64,000 nucleotides of DNA from positions 1-64,000 of the forward strand of contig NW_026705566.1 in assembly GCF_029867415.1 (NCBI RefSeq). Direction: 5' to 3'. The stretch comes from Vicia villosa (Eukaryota > Streptophyta > Magnoliopsida > Fabales > Fabaceae). Of this stretch, positions 1 to 9,321 are shown piece after piece; position 1 is the first letter of the stretch, and each line of letters starts with the position of its first letter. The translations under genes were made by a program, and so were the position numbers. The notes below the pieces were generated by a model. It saw only the letters and a program-made list of their open reading frames with translations. It made no database searches and was not told the DNA's origin.

Positions 1-2
1 TC

Positions 3-7
3 ATCAT
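3..7. repeat. Target-site duplication (left) of Ogre A
   Basis: The five bases atcat directly precede the LTR start TGTTATACC and recur at 62146-62150 directly after the terminal ACA of the far LTR. A 5-bp duplication is normal for Ty3/gypsy integration. It shows that A is one insertion flanked by its original host DNA and that positions 1-7 are host sequence. Confidence 0.92.
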
Positions 8-571
8 TGTTATACCCCAAAATTTGCCCGCATCTTTTTCAGAAAAAAAGGCAACAGACTTCTGTCTAAAAATTGGGAGTTTCATATAATCTTGGATTTT
101 ATTTCACAAATATCCTGATTTTTATGAATACTCGGTTTTTAGAATTTTTCTTATACGGTATTTTGGTTCGCTGTTGAATTTATTCTTACACAAAATGCCA
201 AATACTGTTTATCATTTCACACACGCTGTTTATTTGAGATTTATTTACAGATAAATAGCACTGACGCAATTGGTACAGAATTAAATCTTTTTGCAGGCGC
301 AGAGTCCGGGGATTCAGACTGTACTGGTAACAAGTAAATTATTATTAGTTTTTGTTTCCCACTAATTTTTGTACTATATTCTATTATTTTCAAAATCTTT
401 TCCTTTCTTTTCAAATCTCTTTCTTTCAAAATCAAATCCTAACTTTATTCTACACATCTCTCTTTTTCAAACCCTACCACACACTTTCTTTCAAATCCTA
501 CTACCACTCAAGTTTTCCTTTTTTGTACGGAATCACTTCATTCCCCAACGTCTCTATCCTTCTTTTTACTC

Positions 572-579
572 TATAAATA
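572..579 (+). promoter_or_regulatory. TATA box of the Ogre A 5' LTR
   Basis: TATAAATA is present at the same relative position in all four Ogre LTRs (also 9054-9061, 25739-25746, 58009-58016). It follows a long pyrimidine-rich stretch. A start site about 30 bases downstream would place the 55-codon ORF as the first good ATG of the transcript. The start site itself is inferred. Confidence 0.7.
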
Positions 580-671
580 CATCTCATTTTTTCCATAGAA
601 TCTCACATCAAATTTTAACTCATCTCTCAAATTTCTACCTCATATTCATTCTCTATTCTTCCCCGGCAAAA

Positions 672-839
672 ATGGCGAAGTGGATGGATACGTGTTTTCT
701 TATGGTCATCACCGTCGTGGTGGTAATCATGTCTTTCTTCTGTCTGCATAGTCCTGAAAAATGTGGACCTGGGTTGTTTACACTCCCAATCATCTATATG
801 TTATTATTTATAGCATGGGTTATTAATTGTCATTCTTAA
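672..839 (+). CDS. Conserved small LTR-encoded two-TM protein (55 aa), 5' LTR of A
   Basis: An uncharacterised ORF. The ATG lies in a good plant context (AAAATGGCG), about 95 bases after the TATA box. The product starts MAKWMDTC and has two hydrophobic segments, about residues 8-25 and 35-51, joined by a short loop with H-S-P-E-K-C-G-P-G and ending in H-S. Length and stop are identical in all four LTRs (also 9154-9321, 25839-26006, 58108-58275), with no indels, although the flanking LTR sequence has many. Differences between the A and B families are conservative (D/E, V/I, L/M, F/L, I/V). This copy has private changes W4 and C53 where the others have R. A membrane microprotein is the simplest reading; no function is known to me. 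Confidence 0.55.
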   Translation: MAKWMDTCFLMVITVVVVIMSFFCLHSPEKCGPGLFTLPIIYMLLFIAWVINCHS

Positions 840-1448
840 AGTTTGTCGTATCTTTTGTTTTCAAATAACGTACCGTTTACTCGTCGTATTGTTCATTATA
901 TTATGTAATATTTATACTGTCAGTATTAAATGTCGTACTATCTGTCGTACTGTAGTTTAATTATCCAGATAATATTTTGTGTGTTTTCTGCCAGTTAAAT
1001 ATTTATTTTTCTGTGCATTAAATATTTTTCAGGGTTATTATCGGTAATTTCGTTCGCGTACAGTATATATTATTTATTTATTATGTCTGTGTTTTTTCTA
1101 ACAACTCATGTAAATAAATTTTCACCATTAACACAACAAAAAACAAAAAGAAAAAATTAACTTTAACTGTTGAATTTTCACTTTAACTGTTACGTTAATG
1201 CCTGAACAGTCAGTTGACAGTCAAACCCGCTGACAGTGCAATTCTCCGTGTTTTATACCATCAATCAAATCAATCTTTTTGCATTTCAAAGTTACAAGAT
1301 TTTTGTTCTAGAAGTCTTCTGAAAATCACATGATCAACAGAAACTCAGCACTGCACAAAAATCAGGTACGCTTAACTGTCTCCTACACGAACAGTCCCTA
1401 ACTAGGGTTTTTGTTATTTTCAGGAGAACAAGTTTTTTGAGACCTCAA

Positions 1449-1703
1449 ATGGATTTCATGGACCTCCATATATCTCAAAGTACCACCATACAAATTTTCA
1501 AACTTCAATTCGCTCAGACGCACAATCAGCAGCTCAAACAGTCAACAGACGACCAGTTTGACCGAAAAGTCAACAGACAGTCAAAAATGAAATTTTTTGT
1601 CAACATCCATATTTTGTCAAAAGATTCATCATTTGATCATTGGTTGATCATAATTCATCAAGGAAAGATCAAAAATCAACAAAACCCTAAGTTTCAAAAT
1701 TAG
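1449..1703 (+). CDS. Second conserved LTR ORF (about 84 aa), doubtful
   Basis: An ORF in the leader part of the LTR, preceded by an acceptor-like tract ending in CAG at 1423. Its counterparts are 58884-59138 in the 3' LTR of A and, with a different N-terminus, 9883-10173 in the 5' LTR of B. The 3' LTR copy of B has a CAG-to-TAG stop and is split by element C. The product is rich in Q, K, N, H and I with no recognisable domain. It overlaps the GTCAA-rich stretch, so the composition may reflect DNA-level motifs rather than protein selection. Confidence 0.25.
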   Translation: MDFMDLHISQSTTIQIFKLQFAQTHNQQLKQSTDDQFDRKVNRQSKMKFFVNIHILSKDSSFDHWLIIIHQGKIKNQQNPKFQN

Positions 1704-1709
1704 GGTTTT
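1681..1709. repeat. Telo-box inverted repeat in the Ogre LTR
   Basis: AAAACCCTAA (1681-1690) and TTAGGGTTTT (1700-1709) form a perfect 10-bp inverted repeat around a 9-base loop. The same structure is at 10151-10179, 36999-37027 and 59116-59144. AAACCCTAA is the plant telo-box motif. It could act as an RNA hairpin in the leader or as a DNA site; neither is shown. Confidence 0.6.
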
Positions 1710-2460
1710 CTCCTAAAAAGTCAACTGAATTTTGACTGACCATAACTCTCTCATCGTTCATTTAAAAAATTCCAACCAAAGCTTGTTTTGAAGGAAATTC
1801 AATTATATTTCAAATGAAATTGGTCCCATGGTCATTGGATTCACCATTTGAAAAATATGAGCTCAGACATTACAGGTCATTTTCAAAGTCAACAAAAAGT
1901 GGTTTTTTGTCAAAGGCCATAACATCAAGATAACTTCTCCAAATGAAAAAAAGTTTCCAAAGTGGATTGTAGAGGACATCTTGAGGTTTCTAAAAAGTAC
2001 AAGAACTCCTTCATATGATAAAAATTGAGGGATTTATGCCTTGTTGAAGTTGGCTATTTTTTGGGAAAATGCATGAAACCAACATTGATCAAAAGTGTTT
2101 TTTTTCCAAAAGGGGCCAAGTTTACATGATCCAAACATGTTCCCAACAATGCTAAGGGCCTCCCACGACCAACCTAAGGCCCATAACATTTTATTTCTTT
2201 TTTTGGTTTAATTTTATTTCATTTAAAATTAAATTGAAAAAGAAATGGTGAAGGATAATGTTATGTAGCTTTGTTCTTAAGCATGAGTCACCAAGAATCA
2301 TTCAAAGCTATGCAGCATGAAAGGGTACAGCAGGCCTAGGGCAAGAGGGTGAAGAAAAATCAAGCCATGGTTGCTTGAATTCAAAGCTTTATATATTATA
2401 AAATTCAAAGATTCAAAGAAACATCAATGCTTGGTAGCTTAGTTTTTAAGTACTTCTATG

Positions 2461-3368
2461 CAGGGGCGGATCTACTTTATAAGGGTTGGGGGCTCAAGCC
2501 CCCACGAAGAAAAAAAAACTTGTTATAACTACTAATATATTCAAATATTTAGCCCCCATAAAATAAACTGTTTACAAATTTATATTTAAGCACTTAAGAC
2601 AATTCTAACATTTCTGTTTTTAAATCACTATTTAGAATATTCACTCACTCTTTCTTAACTTTTTCTTTATTTTCTCTTAACTTTTTTGAAATATTTTTCA
2701 TCTCTTTAAAAGTTTAAACATAAATTTTAATAAAAAAAAGTTTAAACATAAATGATTTCTTTTGTTTGTTTATTTATCTTGTCATTACTTCTCATAAGTT
2801 CAACATTATTTTTTATTGTCTACTAATCACTCAATAATAATAATTAAAAATACGATTTTCTTTAATCAATTTTATTTGTATCTTTGATTTCTCTTCAACA
2901 ATTACTATTTTCTATAAATAGTTTTGTTTGTTTGAATTTTTATCAAAACAAATGTATTAGGTATTTTAATAATTTTTGCTAGTAAAATAAATCAAACAAA
3001 ATGTCTAAAAAGTTTTTAAAAACTCAAATATTAATTGAGCTTAAATTTTTTACTTTAATCAATATCAAGGCAAGTAATTATTTATTATTAGGGTATTTTC
3101 TTTAATAACTGATATTAGCTATCATATTTTTTTGTATAGTTGCATAAACATATATGATATTTATAGTGAAAAATAATTGCATATTTTTATATAGTAAAAA
3201 GTTTAGCGAATAATTGATAGTTTTCATATATTTTGAGTTATTTTGTCATTTAAATAATGTGTATTATTTAAATAATGTGTATTGTAAAAATTTGTAAAAA
3301 AAAATTTAAAGAAAAATATATGTATTATTTTTAGCCCCCACTATAGATAATTTCTAGATCCGCCACTG
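2461..3368. mobile_element. Non-autonomous hAT-like DNA transposon (908 bp)
   Basis: Terminal inverted repeats CAGGGGCGGATCTA and CAGTGGCGGATCTA (14 bp, one mismatch) with an 8-bp duplication cttctatg at 2453-2460 and 3369-3376. Eight-base duplications and CAG...CTG ends fit the hAT superfamily. The interior is AT-rich with no credible ORF, so a transposase in trans is required. A GGGGGCT/AGCCCCC hairpin lies just inside the left end, and a GGGGGCT motif is repeated inside the right end. The empty site with a single cttctatg is in the 3' LTR of A at about 59888-59895, proving insertion after A integrated. Confidence 0.92.
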
Positions 3369-5145
3369 CTTCTATGGTCTATAAATGAAGTAGAACACTT
3401 CATTAATCAAGAGACACGAATTCAGAACCATACTCTTGCTTGTAACACACTTGTAACACACTTGAATTTTTGCAAGAAATTTAAAATTCGAATTTTAAGT
3501 TTCAGTTAGTTTCAATCCAAACTAAGTGTTCAAACATCATCTCTGAACTTCATTGAACCTATCCAAATAAGTTTTAAGCATCAAAGCCTCACAAATCGAG
3601 CCACACAAGCCACAGTTTGTTCAAACATAAATCACCTCATATCTGATCATTCATGCATGTTTAACAAGATGTAGACATATATTTTAGCTTAGTTTATTGC
3701 TCTGATCGTTTCTCGATAGTTAATTGAAGTTTGGTCACATATCCATGAAGATACCATTTTAGGGTTCTTCAACTCTATTTTGGGGTTTTTAGCTAGAGGC
3801 AAAATTAGACCAAAATAATGCCATGATTGAATTCAGTGGATCATGACGAATAGAATGGACAGGTCGCGAAAACTTTTTGTGCATGTTTACCCCTATTCGT
3901 TATTTTGCAGGGATGAAGTTCATCTATTACAGCGTTTTTTGACAAAAACGCTGTTAAAAGTGAAGGCTAGAGGTTGAAGACGAAGGCGTGGCGCCATCTG
4001 ATTGGCCAGTTTGAAAAACGCGCGTTTTGTTTTATCCTTGGATCTGATGCTTCGTTGACTAGGCTATTTCCATGTGCCACGCATTTATGACCACCAGATC
4101 ATTCTGATTCTCTCATCTAACGCTCCTTGTCTTGCAGGTTCACCATAGACCCTAGGGGTTTGCCACACTGAATCATATAAATTAATATTTTCTTAATTAA
4201 TTTGTTTTTTCTTGCATAATTAATTAAAAATACCATCAAAAATCCAAAAATAATTTTAATTTCACTTTTAGGTTTATAAAATAATCTATTATTTTTTGAC
4301 ATAATAATATTTTATTTTTCTTAATAATTAAAATATTTTGTCTAATTAATTAGTATATATTTATATATTTGCTTTTTAATTATTTCAACCAATCAAAAAA
4401 TCATAAAAAATTTGTTCTTTATATTAAATTTAGTTTATATATTATAGACTAATTTTGTACATATTTAGAATATTTTTCTCTTTAAGTTTTAATTATTTGT
4501 ATAATTGTTTATATAATTATATGTTAATTTAACTTATTAGTTTCCAAAACAACTTCAAAAAAAAAATAGTTTTTATTTTAAAATTAATTAACAAGCAATG
4601 TGAACATATTTTAAACTTAATTTTTAGGTTTAAATTTTATTTCTACCTTTTTCTCATTTTAATTAAATTAATTATGCATTAATTATAATTAAAATCAACC
4701 ATCCAAAAAACCAAAAATATTTCTTTTATCTTATTGCAATTTAAATTCCTAGATAAAGTGTATAGGTTGTCAAATTCATGTAAATAGCGTAGTTTACATT
4801 TCTCGCACAATCGATGTAATAGCGTAGATTTACTTTCCGCATTTTACATTTCCGCATTTTAATTCCAGTACATATAAAATTGCGTGTATGTCAAAGATAA
4901 AAAACTGAAACGTTAGATCACTAACTTCAAAGATAAAATATCTGAATCAAAAAACACAATCACACTTGCACCTCTTAGGGTAATCCCTCTGTTACTCTTT
5001 TCAAAATCCAAATTCTACTGTTTCAAATACAAAATCGAACTTTTGTTTTCATCCGGTAAAAGGAGAATTTTCTAAAGGAAATGGGAAAAGACCTTATAAA
5101 CTTAGGGTAGACCTCCTAATTGCTTGCTCAAATCAAAACAAACAA

Positions 5146-5388
5146 ATGTCTCATATATCATTGTTTTTCAAAATAAAACTTTCAAAAAAGACAATACTTG
5201 GTATATATCCAAACAAGGATCATTACGAAGTTAATGCTCTTATTTCAAAACATCCTTCGAAAGGTAAAACACTTTGTATACATCCGCACAAGGATCATTA
5301 TAAAGTCAATTACAAAATGAATTTTAAAACCACATACAAGCATTTCAAGGCAAGACAAACGATTCAAACAAGTGAGCTAAGCAATTAA
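5146..5388 (+). CDS. Third conserved LTR ORF (80 aa, internally repeated), doubtful
   Basis: An ORF starting ATGTCTCATATATC in all four Ogre LTRs (80 codons here and at 61672-61914; 71 codons at 12750-12965 and 39588-39803). The product contains two similar units with the pattern K-T-L/I-x-I-Y/H-P-N/H-x-D-H-Y-x-V-N, which at DNA level is an imperfect tandem duplication. The C-termini of A and B types differ by frameshift, which argues against strong selection. No domain is recognised. Confidence 0.3.
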   Translation: MSHISLFFKIKLSKKTILGIYPNKDHYEVNALISKHPSKGKTLCIHPHKDHYKVNYKMNFKTTYKHFKARQTIQTSELSN

Positions 5389-5398
5389 GAGCCCATGG

Positions 5399-5430
5399 AT
5401 ACAAAGGGTGCTAACACCTTCCCTTTGTAT
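5399..5430. repeat. Inverted repeat near the LTR end
   Basis: ATACAAAGGG (5399-5408) and CCCTTTGTAT (5421-5430) form a perfect 10-bp stem around 12 bases, about 180 nt before the PBS. It recurs in the other Ogre LTRs (around 13023, 39861, 61933). It is a candidate structured leader element close to the primer site. Confidence 0.5.
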
Positions 5431-5613
5431 AACCTACCCCCTTACCCAAAATCTCTTAAAGGACTTTTTCTGTTTCTTTTATAAACCTTTCCTTAATTGG
5501 ATAAAATAAAAGTCGGTGGCAACTCTCTGATTTTCAAAACTCAAAAACAAAAGAAGAGTCAGTTCGTATCTCTCACACGAGAGGTAGTAAAGCAACCGAG
5601 CGCGCGACAGAAC

Positions 5614-5631
5614 TGGCGACTCTGCTGGGGA
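5614..5631 (+). promoter_or_regulatory. Primer binding site of Ogre A (tRNA-Arg type)
   Basis: TGGCGACTCTGCTGGGGA lies four bases after the LTR end. It resembles the complement of the 3' end of a plant tRNA-Arg, with about two mismatches in the middle. A tRNA-Arg primer is the known usage of Ogre elements. Confidence 0.8.
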
Positions 5632-6304
5632 TTTCAAAAAAAACAAAATGTTTTCAAAAGGGGTTACCTTAGAATGTAGATCACTTCGATGTTTTCAATT
5701 GCTTGTCTTGATTGATCTATTTTTCAAAGGTTTGTTTGGGTATTTGCTTGTGTGAAAGATTCTAACCCGAATCTCGAGATACCTTAAGTATGTGACAATA
5801 GACCAAGGAAATTGTACGGCATGTACCGATACGGTTAATCTGGTGGTCACCGTTAGTGCGACACTTTGGTTTATACTGATATCCCTTGAAAACGATCAAG
5901 GAGTATGTTAGGCTTCCGAAATGTCATTAAACACTAATTTGTCTTAGAACCTTTAGTTGAACTTGACTTGTGGCCTATTAAGTGACTAGCTTTGAAATTG
6001 ATCGAAGTTAGTTATCCTCGAGGAATGTTTTGATCGGCCGTTCGAGCGCCGTATTGAGATGTTGTCTCCAAGGATCATAGAACCCGAATACTATTTTAAG
6101 ACAGGTGTTAACCAACTCAACTTCAGTGGGGAGGGTATCACCTATCAACCTCATGCAAGCCTTTAAACCTAAGGCTATTGTTTGATTTGTTTGTGTGTGC
6201 CACATGTTTGACATCATAAGCATCATAAGCATCATAAGCATATCATTTTCTCACTAATCATTTCAAGGATCGAAGAGTTTACCTTTGTTCTGTTATTACA
6301 GGTA
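5632..6304 (+). other. Untranslated leader between PBS and ORF1 of Ogre A
   Basis: No credible gene. A short ATAAGCATC microsatellite lies at about 6215-6242, and an acceptor-like tract TGTTATTACAG ends at 6301, four bases before the ORF1 ATG. The B leader (13260-13936) is colinear and keeps the acceptor-like site. Confidence 0.6.
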
Positions 6305-7648
6305 ATGGCTCCCGCCACCAGAGATTACATCCGAATCAACATCTTGACAGTACCATCTAAACTTAAGGACTTAATATCAGAATTTCCCAGAAATGCTCAA
6401 TTCATTGAAAAGCACGGTCACCTACTCCATTTGGTTACCTCAAAATTTGAAGAAGACATGATACGGGTTCTTTTCCAGTTCTTTGATCCCGAATATCATT
6501 GTTTTACATTTTCTGATTACCAGTTGGTACCTACTTTGGAAGAGTTCTCTGAACTGATTGGGTTACCTGTTCGAGATCAGTTACCTTTCACTGGTTTAGA
6601 AAAGATTCTAAAACCTGAAATCATTGCTGCTGCCTTACATTTGCGAAAGTCAGAAATCGAGTCCAATTGGGAAACAAAGAGTGGAGTCCAGGGTTTTCTT
6701 GCTAAGTTCTTAATGGAAAAGGCTCAATTACTACTAAAAAACAGAAGTTACCTAGCTTTTGAGGAAGTTGTGGCTCTTTTGATCTATGGGTTGGTTTTAT
6801 TCCCTAATCCCGACCAGTTCATAAGTATACACATTATCAACATTTTCCTAACCCGCAACCCAGTACCTACCTTGCTGGGAGACATTCTACATTCTCTACA
6901 CACTCGTACCATGAAGAAACGAGGAACTCTTATGTGCTGTGTACCACTAATGGCTAGATGGTTTACATTACACCTTCCTCGATCAATGTTGAGAAATGAA
7001 CAAAGGATGCAATGGTCTCGCAGGATTATGTCTTTGTCTCATTCAGATATCCGGTGGAACAACTTCTTTCAAAGGGACATTACTATCATTGACCATTGTG
7101 GAGAGTACCCTAATGTGCCACTCCTTGGCATTAGGGTAGGCATCACTTATAACCCCTCTTTATCTTTGCGCCAATTCGGATATGCACGAAGAAACGGTCC
7201 TCACGACATGATTATCCGTGGCATTGTGTTCGACTACGAAGATGATTCCCAAAGATATCGACGAAGGTTTATACGTGCTTGGGGCAGTGTCTACAAAGTA
7301 GAAAACAATACTTTAGGACAATGGAACGCTATTCCCATGGAACCTTACCTCAGATGGGTGCGTGCTCATGCTCAGAAACTCATCATGCCATATCCCGCTA
7401 TTCTACCCGTGACTATTGAGCCAGAAGTCAAAGGGAGTGAACCTCGAGTTATTCTATATCCGGACATGCCAACTGACTTGGAAGAGCTGCAGAAATCTTG
7501 GGTTCAACTAAGAGAAGAAAGAGACACCTTCAAAGCACACTGTCAAGACTATGAGAGGAAAGTGCTGGAGCTCACCAGACAACTCCAGGAAGAACAGCAG
7601 ATCAACACGTTCCTAGGTGCGAAGAGAAAGCGTCCATGGGAGGCTTGA
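6305..7648 (+). CDS. Ogre ORF1 protein, intact (447 aa)
   Basis: ORF1 is the extra gene that Ogre elements carry upstream of gag; its function is unknown. The ATG at 6305 starts MAPATRDYIR and is shared with the B copy. The N-terminal 330 residues look globular and resemble plant DUF7745 / plant-mobile-domain-like proteins of retroelements (the block around H-C-F-T-F-S-D-Y-Q-L-V-P-T-L-E-E-F and the following G-L-P-V); this assignment is from memory of the pattern, not a search. Residues about 385-435 are charged and heptad-like, suggesting a coiled coil, and the C-terminus is basic (AKRKRPWEA), possibly nuclear. It is the only undamaged Ogre gene in the window. Gag follows about 230 nt downstream. 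Confidence 0.85.
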   Translation: MAPATRDYIRINILTVPSKLKDLISEFPRNAQFIEKHGHLLHLVTSKFEEDMIRVLFQFFDPEYHCFTFSDYQLVPTLEEFSELIGLPVRDQLPFTGLEKILKPEIIAAALHLRKSEIESNWETKSGVQGFLAKFLMEKAQLLLKNRSYLAFEEVVALLIYGLVLFPNPDQFISIHIINIFLTRNPVPTLLGDILHSLHTRTMKKRGTLMCCVPLMARWFTLHLPRSMLRNEQRMQWSRRIMSLSHSDIRWNNFFQRDITIIDHCGEYPNVPLLGIRVGITYNPSLSLRQFGYARRNGPHDMIIRGIVFDYEDDSQRYRRRFIRAWGSVYKVENNTLGQWNAIPMEPYLRWVRAHAQKLIMPYPAILPVTIEPEVKGSEPRVILYPDMPTDLEELQKSWVQLREERDTFKAHCQDYERKVLELTRQLQEEQQINTFLGAKRKRPWEA

Positions 7649-7874
7649 GGAATCCTTTATTTTGTAAAGCCCGAATGAGGCAAAGAAAAACAAAAAAAAA
7701 AAGAGAAAAAAAGAAATAAATTGTTTGACTAATAAATGTTTGTTTCTCTTTTTTAACAAATCTAAATTCTAAGATCCTTGAAAACATTGCATATGCATTT
7801 CATTCATAAACATTGCATAAAAGGTTCACATGATGGGTTTCTCATCTCCTCGCTGTTTATTTCAGTTAGAAGAG

Positions 7875-8523
7875 ATGGATTGCGAAACAAGCGTCAAGAA
7901 TCTCGAAGCACAGAACGCCCAAGTTCAGGTAGCAATTCTGGAGCTAGCAAAAGGGCAACAAGAACTGAAAGCCCTGATAATCAAGAAGAAAAAGAAGCCC
8001 AAAGGATCTGCAGGCTTAAGTCACCTTGCAAGGAAGGTCAAAATCCCAGTCAAAAGGCCCAAAAAGGCACCTATCCCTGAAATAGTCGATGAAGGTGATG
8101 GAGAAGACAATCACAGCAACCAGGGTTCTGCCAAACCCTCCCTCTCTTCTAACGAAGAAGATTATCATTCCGAAGACGAACAGGGTGATGACAAATACCA
8201 GCAGTTGGAAGAACGCATGAAAGCTATGGAGATATAAAAAAATACCTGGTTTAGACTTCAATGACCTTGGGCTAGTCTCAGATATTGTTATCCCTCTAAA
8301 ATTCAAAGTTCCTGTCTTTGCAAAGTATGATGGAGTTTCTTGCCCAAAACTACATCTAAGGTCCTATGTGAGGAAGATACTACCTCATACAGCAGATAAC
8401 AAATTGTGGATTCATTTCTTCCAAGAGAGTCTGTCAGGTACACAACTCGAGTGGTACTACCAACTGGAAAGTACAAAAGTTCACACCTGGGAAGATTTGG
8501 CTGCTGCTTTCTACAAACAGTAT
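7875..8523 (+). pseudogene. gag: gag of Ogre A, 5' part, broken and split by Ogre B
   Basis: The start ATG at 7875 (MDCETS) follows an acceptor-like TTATTTCAG ending at 7865. The N-terminus is a short coiled-coil-like segment followed by a lysine cluster. Relative to B, a CAA has become TAA and one A is inserted near 8235, so the frame shifts. The start of the retrotransposon gag domain (W-I-H-F-F-Q-E-S-L-S-G, L-E-W-Y-Y) continues in the new frame until 8523, where Ogre B interrupts it. The remainder resumes at 40081 in the same phase. Confidence 0.9.
8519..8523. repeat. Target-site duplication (left) of Ogre B
   Basis: agtat before the B 5' LTR is repeated at 40076-40080 after the B 3' LTR. 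The homologous gag of B (about 16212-16220) shows the uninterrupted sequence with one copy. Confidence 0.93.
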
Positions 8524-9053
8524 TGTTATACCCCAAAATTTGCCCGCATCTTTTCAAGAAAACTTCAATCTAAAAATTAAGAGTTTCATATAATCTTGGA
8601 TTTTCATATCCTGATTTATGAATACTTGGTTTTTAGAATTTTTCTTATACGGTATTTTGGCTCGCTGTTGAATTTATTCTTACGCAAACGCCAATTACTG
8701 TTTATTACTTCACACACGCTATTTATTTGATATTTATTTACAGATAAATAGTACTGACGCAATTGGTACAGAGTTAAATATTTTGCAGGCGCATAGTCCG
8801 GGGATTCAGACTGTACTGGTAACAAGTAAATTATTATTAATTTTTGTTTCCCACTAATTTTTGTACTATATTCCATTATTTTCAAAATCTCTTTTCAAAT
8901 CTCTTCTTTCAAAATCAAATCCTAACTTTATTCTATACATCTCTCTTTTTTCCAACACTATCATACACTTTCTTTCAAATCTTACTTCCACTCAAATTTT
9001 CCTTTTGTACGGAATCACTTCATTCCCCAACGTCTGTATCCTTCTTTTCATTC

Positions 9054-9061
9054 TATAAATA
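9054..9061 (+). promoter_or_regulatory. TATA box of the Ogre B 5' LTR
   Basis: TATAAATA at the position conserved across the four Ogre LTRs, about 93 bases before the small ORF. Confidence 0.7.
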
Positions 9062-9153
9062 CCTCTCATTTTTTCCATAAAATCTCACATCAAATTCTAA
9101 CTCATCTCTCAAATTTCTACTTCATATTCATTCTCTCTTCTTCCCCCGGCAAA

Positions 9154-9321
9154 ATGGCGAAGCGGATGGAAACGTGTTTTCTTATGATCATCACCGTCGT
9201 GGTGGTAATCATGACTTTCTTCTGTCTGCATAGCCCTGAAAAATGTGGGCCTGGGATGTTGACACTCCCAATCATCTACATGTTATTGTTTGTAGCATGG
9301 GTTATTAATCGTCATTCTTAA
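9154..9321 (+). CDS. Small LTR-encoded two-TM protein (55 aa), 5' LTR of B
   Basis: Open and the same length as the copy at 672-839. It starts MAKRMETC, with the same two hydrophobic segments and central cysteine loop. Relative to A it carries D/E, V/I, L/M, F/L and I/V exchanges, plus one S-to-T change private to this copy. Confidence 0.55.
   Translation: MAKRMETCFLMIITVVVVIMTFFCLHSPEKCGPGMLTLPIIYMLLFVAWVINRHS

Larger units (their letters stand above)
8..5609 (+). repeat. 5' LTR of Ogre A (with hAT-like insert)
   Basis: It starts TGTTATACCCC and ends GCGCGACA immediately before the PBS. The length is 5602 bp, or about 4.69 kb without the hAT-like insert and its duplicated target, matching the 4702-bp 3' LTR. 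The TATA box at 572 implies U3 of only about 0.6 kb and a transcribed R-U5 of about 4 kb. In order it holds a 55-codon ORF, a GTCAA-rich segment, a second conserved ORF, the hAT-like insert, a very AT-rich stretch (about 4150-4750) and a third ORF near the end. No other gene is visible in it. Confidence 0.95.

Noticed and set aside
352..576. F/L-rich ORFs at the start of each Ogre LTR
   Set aside because: Translation of a pyrimidine-rich U3 stretch upstream of the TATA box; lengths and frames vary between LTRs.
2461..3368. Possible Mutator-type element
   Set aside because: The target duplication is 8 bp rather than about 9 bp, and the short CAG...CTG inverted repeats fit hAT better.
6008..6241. 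77-codon minus-strand ORF starting with repeated L-M-M
   Set aside because: It arises from the ATAAGCATC microsatellite and a non-coding leader; there is no independent support.
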